Positions 1 to 8,886 of a stretch of 64,000 nucleotides of DNA are shown piece after piece. The translations under genes were made by a program, and so were the position numbers. The DNA is taken from assembly GCF_001051235.1 (NCBI RefSeq), contig NZ_CBTJ020000057.1, positions 21,526 through 85,525 on the forward strand, given 5' to 3'. Position 1 is the first letter of the stretch, and each line of letters opens with the position of its first letter. Below the pieces are notes generated by a model. The model searched no databases, was not told where the DNA came from, and was given only the letters and a program-made list of their open reading frames with translations. Source of the DNA: Candidatus Competibacter denitrificans Run_A_D11. GTDB lineage: Bacteria > Pseudomonadota > Gammaproteobacteria > Competibacterales > Competibacteraceae.

Positions 1-86
1 TTGCCGATTCAAAAGACCGTTCAGGGATTTGACCCGATAGCGAAAAACCTTGACCATTCAAGTATTTTAACAATTGGTCTAAGGCA

Positions 87-497
87 ATGCAAAACGATAT
101 TCGACGTGGTAGGCACGTCGTTTTTAAGCTTCACGTCCACTTGGTCTTCGTTCCAAAGTATCGCCGTAAAATCTTTGATCAGGATGCCTTGGCACGCTTG
201 CAAACCGCTTTTTCTCGCGTCTGCACGGATTTTGACGCCACGCTTTCTGAATTCAACGGCGAAGCGGATCACGTCCACTTGTTGGTCGAATATCCGCCCA
301 AGGTGGCGGTTTCCACGCTGGTCAACTCGCTTAAGGGTGTTTCTGCACGACGATTACGACAAGAAAGGCCCGACCTTGCCCAGCGGTATTGGCGCGGCGG
401 CCTGTGGTCAGCCAGTTACTTTGCCGCCTCCTGTGGCGGTGCACCTGTTGCCGTCCTTCGCCAATACATTGAGCAGCAACAAACCCCTACGTCTTGA
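87..497 (+). CDS. tnpA: IS200/IS605-family TnpA (Y1 HUH transposase)
   Basis: This encodes a 136-residue single-strand DNA transposase, the usual length for IS200-type TnpA. The HUH motif is visible as DHVHLL near residue 62, and the catalytic tyrosine is in RQYIEQQQ near residue 127. The N-terminal HVVFKLHVHLVFVPKYRR is a family hallmark. In the known family the tyrosine attacks subterminal hairpins and moves the element as a single-stranded circle. No tnpB follows; the element is of the tnpA-only type and its right end (517-559) directly abuts the next gene. The left end lies in the first 86 bases but I cannot place it. The frame is intact, so the element may still be mobile. Confidence 0.9.
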   Translation: MQNDIRRGRHVVFKLHVHLVFVPKYRRKIFDQDALARLQTAFSRVCTDFDATLSEFNGEADHVHLLVEYPPKVAVSTLVNSLKGVSARRLRQERPDLAQRYWRGGLWSASYFAASCGGAPVAVLRQYIEQQQTPTS

Positions 498-516
498 CCG
501 TCCTGCGGACGGTTCG

Positions 517-559
517 CTATCCCTCCCCAGCCTAAAGGTCGGGGTCTCTCGCGGAGAAG
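517..559 (+). repeat. IS200-type right end, also carrying a Shine-Dalgarno
   Basis: This 43-base block ends the tnpA element and recurs in inverse orientation at 21854-21896 with only a few changes. It contains an imperfect stem around CCAGCCTAAAGG, as expected for the right-end hairpin of an IS200/IS605 element. Its last bases, GCGGAGAAG, form a good ribosome-binding site for the response regulator that starts four bases further on. That the block is an IS end follows from its position after tnpA and its recurrence; the exact cleavage site is inferred. Confidence 0.7.
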
Positions 560-563
560 ATTG

Positions 564-1280
564 ATGACCCCGCATATCCTCGTGGTCGATGACGATCCGC
601 AGGTTCGGCAACTGATCGCCGACTATCTTGGCACTCAGGACTATCGGGTCAGCGTCGCCGCCGACGGGGGCGAAATGACCCGCTTGCTGGCCGAGAGTGC
701 GGTCGATCTGATCGTGTTGGATTTGAAGCTGCCGGGCGAAGACGGCCTGAGCCTGGCGCGCAAGCTGCGCGCCGAGTCCGATATCCCGATCATCATGCTG
801 ACCGGGCAGAGCGATCCCATCGACCGGGTGGTGGGCTTGGAACTGGGAGCCGACGATTATCTGACCAAGCCGTTCAACCCGCGCGAGCTGCTGGCGCGGA
901 TCAAGGCGGTGTTGCGCCGGTTCAAGGCGCGCGAGCCCGCGCCGCCAGCGGACAGTAAAATCAAAGCGTACCGCTTCGCCGATTGGGAATTGAATCTGGC
1001 CGCCCGGCGCTTGATCGACCCCAAAGGCGAGGCGGTCACCTTGACCAACGCCGAATTCAACCTGCTGATGGCGTTCCTGCAAGCGCCGCAGCGGGTGTTG
1101 AGCCGCGATCAACTGCTGGAATTGAGCCGGGTGCACAGCGACGAAGTGTTCGACCGCAGCATCGACAGCGTGATTTTAAGGCTGCGGCGCAAGCTGGAAG
1201 CCAACCCGCGCGAGCCGCAACTGATCAAGACCGAGTGGGGCGCGGGTTATCTGTTCGCGGCCGCCGTCACGGTGCTCTAG
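564..1280 (+). CDS. OmpR/PhoB-family response regulator
   Basis: A 238-residue two-component regulator. The receiver domain covers about residues 1-115, with the acidic pair at 10-11, the phospho-acceptor Asp53 in VLDLKLPGEDG, the switch Thr in MLTG and Lys in LTKPFNP. The C-terminal winged-helix DNA-binding domain (about 135-235) carries LTNAEFNLLMAF and RSIDSVILRLRRKLE. I chose ATG 564 over TTG 561 because GGAGAAG at 553-559 is well spaced from it; that Shine-Dalgarno belongs to the IS right end. The gene overlaps the convergent histidine kinase by 14 bp at their 3' ends, which makes that kinase a plausible partner. Targets are unknown. Confidence 0.93.
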   Translation: MTPHILVVDDDPQVRQLIADYLGTQDYRVSVAADGGEMTRLLAESAVDLIVLDLKLPGEDGLSLARKLRAESDIPIIMLTGQSDPIDRVVGLELGADDYLTKPFNPRELLARIKAVLRRFKAREPAPPADSKIKAYRFADWELNLAARRLIDPKGEAVTLTNAEFNLLMAFLQAPQRVLSRDQLLELSRVHSDEVFDRSIDSVILRLRRKLEANPREPQLIKTEWGAGYLFAAAVTVL

Positions 1281-3579
1281 CGTCGCGCCGCCCGCGCTCG
1301 GCGGCCCACACCCGGCCGATGGCTTCGGCCAGTTCGCGGATCAGCAGCGGCTTTTTCAGCACCTCCCGAATCCCGGCGAGCCGCCCGCGCTCGGCCAGGG
1401 CGAGATCGGGGCGGCCGGTGGCGAGCAGAATGGGGATATCGGGCCGAATGCGCGCCAGTTCGGCGGCCAGATCCAGGCCGGTGAGCTTGGGCATGATCTG
1501 ATCGGTGATCACCAGTTGAAAGCGTTCGGGGTTGGCGCGAAACGCCGCCAAGGCCTCCTGGGAACTGGTGTAAGCGACCGGTTCGTAGCCGAGCGCGGCC
1601 AGCAATTCCTCGCCCAGCTCGACCAGGGACGGTTCGTCGTCCACGAACAGGATCACTTGGCCTTGACCGAAGCACACCAGTTGCTCGGTGTTGGCGTCCG
1701 GGTCGGCATCGCCCTCGGAACACGGCAAATAGAGATGGAAGGCGGTGCCGTGGCCCGGTTCGCTGTCGACGCGCACCGCGCCGCCGTGATCGGTGACGAT
1801 GCCGTGGACGATGGACAAGCCCAAGCCGGTGCCCTTGCCGACTTCCTTGGTGGTGAAAAAGGGATCGAAAACCCGCTCCAGGGTGGTTTGATCCATACCG
1901 ACGCCCGTGTCGCTCACGGCCAGATGGACGTAGGGGCCTGGTTCCAGATCGACGCCGACGAGGGCCGCTTCCCGCTCCATCTCGACCCGCTCCAAGGCGA
2001 TATCCAGCGTGCCGCCTTCCGGCATGGCCTGCGCGGCGTTGGCGCCCAGGTTCATCAACACTTGATGGAGTTGGTCGGCGTCGGCGACCACCGTCGCCCC
2101 GGTGGCTTCCGAGCGCTCGACGATTTCGATGGTGCTGGGCAGGGTGATGCGCAGCAGCTCGACGGCTTCGCTCGCCAAGCGTTGGATGTCGACCGTTTTG
2201 CGCACGCTCTCGCCGCGCCGGCTGAAGGTCAGTATCTGGTTGACGATGGCTTTCGCCCGCTTGCCGGCGACCAGCACTTGCTTGAGATACTGCGCCGCGC
2301 GCGGATCGTCCGGCGGCGCCTGACGCGCCATCTCGGTGTAGCCGAGGATGACCCCCAACAGATTGTTGAACTCGTGGGCGATGCCGCCGGCCAGGGTGCC
2401 GACCGCCTCCATCTTCTGGGCGTGGCGCAGTTGCGAGGTCAGCCGTTCGTGTTCCTCGGCGGCGTGCTTTTGCTCGGTGATGTCGCCGATGGAGCCAGCC
2501 GCGCGATAAATGAATCCCTCGTGACCGCGCAGGCCCAAACCCCGGTTGAAGACCCATCGGTAGGCCCCATCGGGACGCCGCACCCGCAGCTCGCATTCGA
2601 AGAATTCGGTGTCGCCGCGATAGTAGGCGCGGACCGCGTCGCGAAAATGGGTCAAATCGTCCGGGTGGATGAGCGCCAGCCATTCCGGCACCGCAAGGGT
2701 GGCGACCGGGGGATCGAAGCCCAAAATCTCGCTGACGTGCGGCGAAACGTGAAACAGCTTGGTGGTCGCGGTCCAGTGCCACAAACCCTCGCGCGCCCCC
2801 TTCATGGCGAGATCGTAGCGTTCGTCGCTTTCGCGCAGCGCCCGCTCCATCTGTTGGCGCTCGGCGATTTCGCCCAATAATTCCCGCTTGTCGCCGGCCA
2901 GTTCCAGCGAGGTGCGGATGGTGCGATACACCCCGCGCATGGTGCTCAACATGGCGATGAAGTAGACCAGCACCATCACCCCCAGCATGAAGGGCAGATC
3001 GCCGCCTTGCAAAAAGTAGCGCGCGGCCAGCGGGAACAGGCACGGGATCGCAAAGATCAGAAACGCTTCCACCCGCGCTGCCAGCACCGCGGCCGCGCCC
3101 GACAGGATGCCGGCAATCACGAACGCGGTGAAGGTCTGCGAATAGGGATCGGTGGGAAACACGAACAGGACGCCGACGCCCCAGGTCACGCCCGACAGCC
3201 CCAGCCCGATCAAATAGCGGTTGCCCCAGCGCCGCGCTTGGGCGGCAGCGACCGGCCGGGCGCGGTGATAGCGGTAGGCGAGCGCCATGCGGGCGGCGGT
3301 GAGCAGCGCCAGCCACCCGAACCAGACCCACAACGTCAGCGCCGGAACTTCGTGCTGTTGGACAACGGCGAGCGCCGCGCCGCAGATCAGCGTGAAGAGG
3401 AAGGCGATCGGCCCGTTTTGATACAGCAGCTCCACTTGCCCGGCGTAGACGCGCCGTTCCAGTTCGTCGCGGCCATAGACCGCCTCGGCCGAGGCGGCAG
3501 GCGCATCCGTCGCCCCGCGTGCCGCAAAAGACCGGCGCAAGCCGCGCATTTCCACCGCCTTGGCGTCGAACGGGATCAT
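1267..3579 (-). CDS. Membrane-bound hybrid histidine kinase (PAS-HisKA-HATPase-REC)
   Basis: This 770-residue sensor kinase has a hydrophobic N-terminal region (about residues 55-215, five to seven membrane segments). A PAS domain (about 250-375) follows, then HisKA with the phospho-accepting His402 in GGIAHEFNN. An HATPase domain (DTGVGMDQ, then [14 protein letters not shown]) comes next, and a C-terminal receiver (about 648-765) with VDDEPS, the acceptor Asp in [12 protein letters not shown] and a KKPL lysine. AAGGAGGTGG about 10 bases upstream supports the ATG. The gene lies 77 bp downstream of sctU on the same strand, so it could be cotranscribed with the secretion operon, and it converges on the OmpR-type regulator. 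The signal sensed is not apparent. Confidence 0.92.
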   Translation of the reverse strand: MIPFDAKAVEMRGLRRSFAARGATDAPAASAEAVYGRDELERRVYAGQVELLYQNGPIAFLFTLICGAALAVVQQHEVPALTLWVWFGWLALLTAARMALAYRYHRARPVAAAQARRWGNRYLIGLGLSGVTWGVGVLFVFPTDPYSQTFTAFVIAGILSGAAAVLAARVEAFLIFAIPCLFPLAARYFLQGGDLPFMLGVMVLVYFIAMLSTMRGVYRTIRTSLELAGDKRELLGEIAERQQMERALRESDERYDLAMKGAREGLWHWTATTKLFHVSPHVSEILGFDPPVATLAVPEWLALIHPDDLTHFRDAVRAYYRGDTEFFECELRVRRPDGAYRWVFNRGLGLRGHEGFIYRAAGSIGDITEQKHAAEEHERLTSQLRHAQKMEAVGTLAGGIAHEFNNLLGVILGYTEMARQAPPDDPRAAQYLKQVLVAGKRAKAIVNQILTFSRRGESVRKTVDIQRLASEAVELLRITLPSTIEIVERSEATGATVVADADQLHQVLMNLGANAAQAMPEGGTLDIALERVEMEREAALVGVDLEPGPYVHLAVSDTGVGMDQTTLERVFDPFFTTKEVGKGTGLGLSIVHGIVTDHGGAVRVDSEPGHGTAFHLYLPCSEGDADPDANTEQLVCFGQGQVILFVDDEPSLVELGEELLAALGYEPVAYTSSQEALAAFRANPERFQLVITDQIMPKLTGLDLAAELARIRPDIPILLATGRPDLALAERGRLAGIREVLKKPLLIRELAEAIGRVWAAERGRRDARAP

Positions 3580-3655
3580 GGTGGTTGACCACCTCCTTCC
3601 GGCAAGAATTCGCGAAGACTTATCCTCGCCCAGTATAGAGTAGCGCCGGGAGACT

Positions 3656-4696
3656 TTAAGGCCGCTCCAGGCTCTGCACCCAGCGCAACACCTCGGCGAC
3701 CGCGCCGATCAGTTCCGAGGGGATGTATTGGTCGACTTCGCCCTGCGCGAACAGGCCGCGCGCCAGCGGCACGTTTTCCATGATCGGAATGCCCTCGCGT
3801 TGGGCGATTTCCTTGATGCGCCGCGCGATCAGGTTTTCGCCCTTGGCCTTGATGACCGGCAGCGGGGTCTTGCCCTGTTCGTAGTACAGCGCCACCGCGA
3901 TGTGGGTGGGGTTGGTCACGACGACCGTGGCTTTCTTCACTTGTTGTTCGATCCCTCCCATGACCAGTTGGTGGTGCAACTGCTTGCGCTTGCTTTTGAT
4001 GTGGGGGTCGCCTTCCATTTCCTTGTATTCGCGCTTCACCTCGTCCTTGCTCATCTTGAGTTCCTTCAGGTGCTGGAAGCGTTGAAAGGCGTAATCGGCC
4101 GCCGCGATGACGATGAACGCCGCCGTGCTGTACCACACGGTCTGCTTCATCAGCGCCGCCAAGACGCCCGACAGGCTGGCGAGATCGTGGTAAGGAATCT
4201 TCAGCAGATCGCCGAGGCCGTCCTTGATCACCCGGTACAACAGGAGCGACAGAAAGCCGATCTTGATGATCGATTTCAGCGCTTCGATGACGTTCTTGAC
4301 GGAGAAAATCTTTTTGATGCCCTGCGCCGGGTTGATCTTCTTCAAATCCGGCTTGATCGATTCGAAGGCGAGCAAAACGCCGACTTGGGCGAAGTTCGCC
4401 ACGATCGCCGCCGCGACGGCGATGCCGAGCACCGGCAACACGAGTTGGGCGCATTTCACCAGCAACAGATCGAACAGGCGTTTGACGGCATCGGCGAACG
4501 GCAGGCCGTACAGATCGACCGGCAGCAATATCAGTTCTTTGAGACCGGCCACATAGCCGTCCCAGGCCGCCCAGAAATAGCCGAATAGGGCGATGAGCAT
4601 GGCCGCCGACACCGCCTCCTTGCTGTGGGCGACCTGGCCTTTCTCGCGGGATTCGCGCAGCCGTTTGGGGGTGGGTTGTTCGGTCTTGTCGCTCAT
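3656..4696 (-). CDS. sctU: Type III secretion export switch protein SctU (YscU/FlhB family)
   Basis: A 346-residue inner-membrane export-apparatus protein that autocleaves to switch substrate class. It opens with the family signature MSDKTEQPTPKRLRESREKGQ and has four hydrophobic segments in the first ~210 residues. The linker ELKMSKDEVKREYKEMEG and the self-cleavage site NPTH in VVVTNPTHIAVALYY follow. The ending (IPSELIGAVAEVLRWVQ) resembles YscU-type injectisome proteins more than flagellar FlhB. ATG 4696 overlaps the sctT stop as ATGA; a longer open frame upstream overlaps sctT and lacks family sequence. It is the last recognisable secretion gene of the operon. Confidence 0.96.
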   Translation of the reverse strand: MSDKTEQPTPKRLRESREKGQVAHSKEAVSAAMLIALFGYFWAAWDGYVAGLKELILLPVDLYGLPFADAVKRLFDLLLVKCAQLVLPVLGIAVAAAIVANFAQVGVLLAFESIKPDLKKINPAQGIKKIFSVKNVIEALKSIIKIGFLSLLLYRVIKDGLGDLLKIPYHDLASLSGVLAALMKQTVWYSTAAFIVIAAADYAFQRFQHLKELKMSKDEVKREYKEMEGDPHIKSKRKQLHHQLVMGGIEQQVKKATVVVTNPTHIAVALYYEQGKTPLPVIKAKGENLIARRIKEIAQREGIPIMENVPLARGLFAQGEVDQYIPSELIGAVAEVLRWVQSLERP

Positions 4697-5484
4697 TCCA
4701 GCAAACCCCGCAGGCGCGGCAGCAGGGTGGACAGCCGCTGGAATTCGGCGCTGAAAAAATAGACGAGCATGGCGATGTAAGCGACCAACAGCCAATTCGC
4801 CAGCGCGCTTTTGACCGGCATCGCCAGAAAAAACACGTTGAGCTGCGGCGAAAAGCGGCCGATCAACCCCATGCCGAATTCCACCAGAAACATCGCCACG
4901 ATCACCGGCCCCGCCAGAAACACGGCCAGATACATCAGCACATCGAGCTGGTTGAGGAAATAGACGGCGGCGTCGAGGCTGATCCGGGGATAAAACGAGG
5001 CGACCGGCCAGAGGCGGTAGCTCTGGTAAATGCCGCCGAGATAGACCAGGAAGCCGCCGCCGCTGAAGAACAGCACCGCCATCACCTGGGACAACAGAAT
5101 GCCGAGCGGCGAGGTCTGTTCCTCGGTCAGCGGGTTCAGCGAACTGGCCATGGTCGCGCCGCGCTGGTTGTCGATGAAGAAGCCGATGGCTTCCACCGCC
5201 CAGAACAGCACGCTGGTCACATAGCCGATGACCAGACCTATGAAGGCTTCCTTGAGCAGGATGCCGAGCAGCCAGGCGGTCGAGTGGGGAGCGGCCGGCA
5301 AACCCGTCGCCGCGACCGGCAACACTGACACCGCCAGGGTGAAAACCACGGCGTTACGGGTCAACCCCGGCAACACTTGCCGGCGCAGCAGGGGTAGGGT
5401 GGTGAGCGCCAGCAGCAGGCGCGGCAAGGCCACCGAGAAAGTCAGCAGCAACTGGCGTAGCTCCGCGGTTTCCATCGCCGTCAC
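4693..5484 (-). CDS. sctT: Type III secretion export apparatus protein SctT
   Basis: A highly hydrophobic protein of about 260 residues matching the SctT/YscT/FliR family, which with SctR and SctS forms the export gate in the inner membrane. The middle segment GFFIDNQRGATMASSLNPLTEEQTSPLG is a recognisable family region. Two starts are possible. GTG 5484 overlaps the sctS stop by four bases, in keeping with the operon's pattern, while ATG 5475 is three codons further in. The 3' end overlaps sctU by ATGA. Confidence 0.94.
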   Translation of the reverse strand: MTAMETAELRQLLLTFSVALPRLLLALTTLPLLRRQVLPGLTRNAVVFTLAVSVLPVAATGLPAAPHSTAWLLGILLKEAFIGLVIGYVTSVLFWAVEAIGFFIDNQRGATMASSLNPLTEEQTSPLGILLSQVMAVLFFSGGGFLVYLGGIYQSYRLWPVASFYPRISLDAAVYFLNQLDVLMYLAVFLAGPVIVAMFLVEFGMGLIGRFSPQLNVFFLAMPVKSALANWLLVAYIAMLVYFFSAEFQRLSTLLPRLRGLLE

Positions 5485-5744
5485 AACCGGGGGATGGCGT
5501 CGAAGATGCTGAGCGCGTAATTGAAGATTTCGATACCGAGCCAGCGCGCGATCAGGGCAAGGGTGACGACCACCGCGATCAGTTTGAAGGCGAAGGAAAT
5601 GGTCTGTTCCTGAATCTGGGTCAGCGCCTGCACCAAGCTGACCAGGGTGCCGACCAGGGCCGCCACGATGATGGGCGGCAACGACAGCAGCAGCACCAGC
5701 ATCAGCGCCTTGCTGGCGTAGTCGATGATTTCCGCTTCGCTCAT
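5481..5744 (-). CDS. sctS: Type III secretion export apparatus protein SctS
   Basis: An 87-residue two-helix membrane protein of the SctS/YscS/FliQ family, full length for the family. The signature VGTLVSLVQALTQIQEQTISFAFKL lies between the two hydrophobic helices. It assembles with SctR and SctT into the export gate. ATG 5744 overlaps the sctR stop as ATGA; open frame further upstream overlaps sctR and is not family sequence. Confidence 0.95.
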   Translation of the reverse strand: MSEAEIIDYASKALMLVLLLSLPPIIVAALVGTLVSLVQALTQIQEQTISFAFKLIAVVVTLALIARWLGIEIFNYALSIFDAIPRL

Positions 5745-6391
5745 TGGTAGCTCAACACCAGGCCGTGAATCAAGCGCGTCCAACCGTCCAGCAACACGAA
5801 CAGCAGCAGCTTGAAAGGCAGCGAGATGGTCATGGGCGAGACCATCATCATGCCCATCGCCAGCAGGATGTTGGACACGATCAGGTCGATGGCGACGAAC
5901 GGCAGATACAGCAGAAAGCCGATCTCGAACGCCCGGTTCAGCTCGCTCACCGTGAACGAGGGCAGCAGCACCAGAAAGCTCTCCGCCGTCGCGTATTTTT
6001 GCTGCTCCTCCGGCCACAGCCCGGCCGCCGAATCGACGAAGAATTGCCGCTCGCGTTCGTTGGAATGCTTGAGGAGAAACTGGCGCAGCGGCTCCGCGCC
6101 GTTGTTCAGCGTGGTTTTGATTTCCGCCGGGTTGGCCAGGCTGGGCGGGTTCTGACCGACCAAATCGTAGGTGGCGAAACCGACCGGGGCCATGATGTAG
6201 ATGGACAGGATGATCGCCAGGCCGTTGACCGCCATGTTCGGCGGAATCTGCTGGACGCCCAAGGCGTTGCGCACCAGGAACATCACCACCACGATCTTGA
6301 CGAAGCTGGTGGTCATGATCGCGATGAAGGGCGCGAGCGAAAGCAGCGCGAGGCTCGCGATCAGGACGAAGGGATCGGGCATCTCAGCCAT
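5741..6391 (-). CDS. sctR: Type III secretion export apparatus protein SctR
   Basis: A 216-residue inner-membrane protein of the SctR/YscR/FliP family. Family landmarks are TTSFVKIVVVMFLVRNALGVQQIPPN near residue 27, the periplasmic ERERQFF segment, LLPSFTVSELNRAFEIGFLLYLPFVAIDLIVSNILLAMGMMMVSP, and a final amphipathic segment. It nucleates the export gate. The start at 6391 overlaps the sctQ end by 8 bp; ATG 6382 (MPDPF) is an alternative start three codons in. Confidence 0.96.
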   Translation of the reverse strand: MAEMPDPFVLIASLALLSLAPFIAIMTTSFVKIVVVMFLVRNALGVQQIPPNMAVNGLAIILSIYIMAPVGFATYDLVGQNPPSLANPAEIKTTLNNGAEPLRQFLLKHSNERERQFFVDSAAGLWPEEQQKYATAESFLVLLPSFTVSELNRAFEIGFLLYLPFVAIDLIVSNILLAMGMMMVSPMTISLPFKLLLFVLLDGWTRLIHGLVLSYQ

Positions 6392-6650
6392 GAGCGTGCG
6401 CGAACAAATCCACGAGGCGAACGCCCAGGCAGTCGCCGACTTGTATCAGCTCGCCGCTGCCGATGATCGCGCCGTTGGCGCGGACGGTGACCGGCCGCTC
6501 CAAACCGCGCGCCAGCTCGAAGGCGTAGCCCGGTTGCAGCGTTTTCAGCTCGCGCAGCGCCAACGCGCTTTCGCCCAAGTCGAAGCTTACGGTGACCGGC
6601 AGCTCGTCCAGTTGCGCGAGCGCCTGCGGTTCAGTCACGGTGTCGGTCAT
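6384..6650 (-). CDS. Probable internal-start SctQ-C product
   Basis: An in-frame ATG within sctQ opens an 88-residue product that is almost exactly the SpoA domain. GGGAG precedes it by six bases. In Yersinia YscQ an internal start makes a comparably sized C-terminal fragment that is needed for the ring. The start and ribosome-binding site are seen in the sequence; use of the start here is inferred. Confidence 0.45.
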   Translation of the reverse strand: MTDTVTEPQALAQLDELPVTVSFDLGESALALRELKTLQPGYAFELARGLERPVTVRANGAIIGSGELIQVGDCLGVRLVDLFAHAHG

Positions 6651-7382
6651 CGTCGTCTCCCGTTGCTGTAGGATCACGCGCTGTGGTTCGAGGGTTCCAC
6701 GGAAACGCCAATCCGGCCCGATGCGGATCGACACCGTTCGGTCGCGCGGCCACGCGCCTCGTTCGATCAGGATGAAATCGTCGCGCGCCAGCGCTTGGAA
6801 TTCGGCCAAGCCGAGCCGAGACTGGCCCAGCTCGAACCGCACCGGCACAGGAAGCGCGTCCCAATCGTTCCCTGGCGCATCCGGCAGGGCATCCACCCAT
6901 TGAGTAACCAGCGGCAGCCAATGGTTAGCAAACCAAAGTTGACCGTCGATGCGTTCGCCGTTCGCGGCGAACTGACAGCACAGGCCGATTCCGCCCTCGG
7001 CGGGCGTCGCGCGGAAATCCACCGCATCGAGCCTCAGTTGCCGGCCCAGCCGCTGTTCCCATGACGCTAGCAGCTTTTCCAGGGCGGCTTCGAGCAGCAG
7101 AGCGCGCAATTCCTCTGGCAAGCCCATGATGTCGTTGAGGTCCGCGACGTGCGAACCGGTCAGGGCGTGCAACAACCGCGCGCTGATCGCCATCCAGCCC
7201 GGCTGGCCATCGACCTCGCAAGTCAAGTGAAACACGGACGAGTCGGCGGGCGGCGCGGCGCGAAACTGCCAGCGCCAATCCGTGGCGGCAGCGTGCGGCG
7301 GGTTCAACGGTTGCCCGCTCTTGCGGGCAATCTGATTGCGCAACCGGAGTTCCGCGCGGCTCAAGGTCGGTAAATTCAACAT
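6384..7382 (-). CDS. sctQ: Type III secretion cytoplasmic-ring protein SctQ
   Basis: A 332-residue SctQ/YscQ-type protein, the sorting-platform (C-ring) component. The C terminus is a SpoA domain: LPVTVSFDLGESALALRELKTLQPGYAFEL, then an ending typical of the family (GSGELIQVGDCLGVRLVDL). The N-terminal two thirds are poorly conserved, as usual for SctQ. A credible internal start at 6650 would give the separate C-terminal form known for YscQ. The gene lies between sctP and sctR with minimal spacing. Confidence 0.9.
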   Translation of the reverse strand: MLNLPTLSRAELRLRNQIARKSGQPLNPPHAAATDWRWQFRAAPPADSSVFHLTCEVDGQPGWMAISARLLHALTGSHVADLNDIMGLPEELRALLLEAALEKLLASWEQRLGRQLRLDAVDFRATPAEGGIGLCCQFAANGERIDGQLWFANHWLPLVTQWVDALPDAPGNDWDALPVPVRFELGQSRLGLAEFQALARDDFILIERGAWPRDRTVSIRIGPDWRFRGTLEPQRVILQQRETTMTDTVTEPQALAQLDELPVTVSFDLGESALALRELKTLQPGYAFELARGLERPVTVRANGAIIGSGELIQVGDCLGVRLVDLFAHAHG

Positions 7383-7388
7383 GGCGCG

Positions 7389-8396
7389 CTACCTTTCGGC
7401 CTCCCATTCGTCTTGCACCGAGCGATGTTGCCGCGAGCGACCGTCTTGCGGGTCGCGGCCGGCGTCCTGGGAGCGGATTTCGACGCGAACCTCGCCGCCC
7501 AAGCGGTCTTGCAGAGTCTGTTGAAGATCGTTGCCGCGCTCCCTTAAGAAACTTTGCGATTCGGGATTGGGCGAAGTGAGTTCGACGACAATCTGGCCGC
7601 CGTCTTGGCGGACGCGCACTTCAGCGCCGTTCAAGAAGGATTGGTTCAGGGTGATGCGCACTTCCGGCGCGCCGGTCGAGCGATCCGCCACCAGGATTCT
7701 GGCGGCGACTTTGTCAACGATTTCGCTGAGGTTGCTTTCTGAAACCGCTGGCGAACCCACGGCGGCGAGTTCAGGTTCTGACTTGCCTTGCAAGCCGCGC
7801 AGGATCGAATCGCCCAGCGCGAGCGTGGCGGTTGGGTTCGGGTCGGTTTTGTCGTCGGCGGTTTTGGAGTCCGTGGTTCGCCGCGTCGGTTCGCGGTCGG
7901 AGGTTGCGCTAAGCGTGGTCTGAGCATTCGGAGCGGCGCGCGATGGAAGCGGTGCTTCACTAGAATCGCTGACCGCTAAGGTCGGCGGCGCGGTCGACGC
8001 CTCGCGCGAACTCGCGGCTGGTTGGTTTTTGCCTTGGGGCGAAAGCTCGACGCTGATCAAATTCCGAGGGGTTCCAATCAGAGATTCAGGTGACAGCGGT
8101 GACCCTGGCGGCAGCGCAGCCCCAAAAACATCAACGGGCCGCGCATCCGGCTTCTCGCCGCGCTGGATAGCCGCTTGCCGTTCGGGCAGCAACGCTTTGT
8201 CCATTTGCTTTACTGGCGATCCCGCTAAGGTTTTATCCGCTGACGCCGGTTCGCCTTGCAGCGCCGCCGTAAACGCTTGTTCGTCGCTCGCCACGTCGCG
8301 GCCTGCCGCGCTGCTCGATCCTGATCGCGATGGTTCGGCTTGCGGCTGCGGGCTGCGCGACGCTGCCTCCGTGGCATTAGCGATCATCGTCGCCAT
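7389..8396 (-). CDS. sctP: Type III secretion needle-length/substrate-switch protein SctP-like
   Basis: A 335-residue protein with a long Ser/Ala/Pro/Thr-rich, low-conservation body. Its C-terminal domain (about residues 215-310: VRITLNQSFLNGAEVRVRQDG, GQIVVELTSPNPES) resembles the FliK/SctP type III specificity-switch domain. Family members measure needle or hook length and contact SctU. I start it at ATG 8396, which has AGGAG about ten bases upstream and overlaps sctO by 20 bp; an open frame further upstream only shadows sctO. Position between sctO and sctQ is the standard order and supports the call. Confidence 0.82.
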   Translation of the reverse strand: MATMIANATEAASRSPQPQAEPSRSGSSSAAGRDVASDEQAFTAALQGEPASADKTLAGSPVKQMDKALLPERQAAIQRGEKPDARPVDVFGAALPPGSPLSPESLIGTPRNLISVELSPQGKNQPAASSREASTAPPTLAVSDSSEAPLPSRAAPNAQTTLSATSDREPTRRTTDSKTADDKTDPNPTATLALGDSILRGLQGKSEPELAAVGSPAVSESNLSEIVDKVAARILVADRSTGAPEVRITLNQSFLNGAEVRVRQDGGQIVVELTSPNPESQSFLRERGNDLQQTLQDRLGGEVRVEIRSQDAGRDPQDGRSRQHRSVQDEWEAER

Positions 8397-8886
8397 CGGG
8401 GTGATTCTCCTGCGTTGGGGGCGTGGATTTGCCGCTGAATTCTTCCAGTTCCATTTCCTCGCGATAATCCTTGAGCCGCTGCGTTTCCCGGCGCTGGATG
8501 TCGAGAAATTCCGCGAACTTCGTCTTGGCTTTGAGCGCGGCCGCATGACGGGCTTCGGCGGCGGCTAATTCTTCCTTGGCGGTCGCCAGGGCTTGTTCCG
8601 CTTGGTTCACTTGATCGATCAACCCATTTTCCCGTTCCCGCAGCAAACCGAGCGCGGCTTTATAGTCGTCCACGTCTTTCAATATGATCGGCTGGTGGTG
8701 AATTTCCGCGAACAGTTCGTCCTCGCGCGTGGGCCGCCAATTCTGGTAGTGGCTTAGCTCGCCGGTTTTTTGGTCGCGCGCGCGCGCTCGATCCTCGACC
8801 TGATAGCGCCGCTTGCGCGCTTCGATCAGCGCGTTGTGCTCGCGCAATTGCTTGATGCGGTAAAGCTCGGCCAGCAGCGCGGTCAT
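8377..8886 (-). CDS. sctO: Type III secretion ATPase stalk protein SctO
   Basis: A 169-residue, highly charged, mostly alpha-helical protein predicted to form a coiled coil, as in SctO/YscO/FliJ. In the family this rod sits in the ATPase ring and couples it to the export gate. The call rests on length, coiled-coil composition and position directly after sctN (ATGA overlap at 8883-8886) rather than on a strong motif. Confidence 0.85.
   Translation of the reverse strand: MTALLAELYRIKQLREHNALIEARKRRYQVEDRARARDQKTGELSHYQNWRPTREDELFAEIHHQPIILKDVDDYKAALGLLRERENGLIDQVNQAEQALATAKEELAAAEARHAAALKAKTKFAEFLDIQRRETQRLKDYREEMELEEFSGKSTPPTQENHPDGDDDR

Noticed and set aside
1277..3592. A 771-codon open frame overlapping the histidine kinase in another frame on the same strand
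   Set aside because: It is Arg/Gly/Ala-rich and lacks any domain, while the overlapping frame carries a full PAS-HisKA-HATPase-REC protein. A GC-rich shadow.
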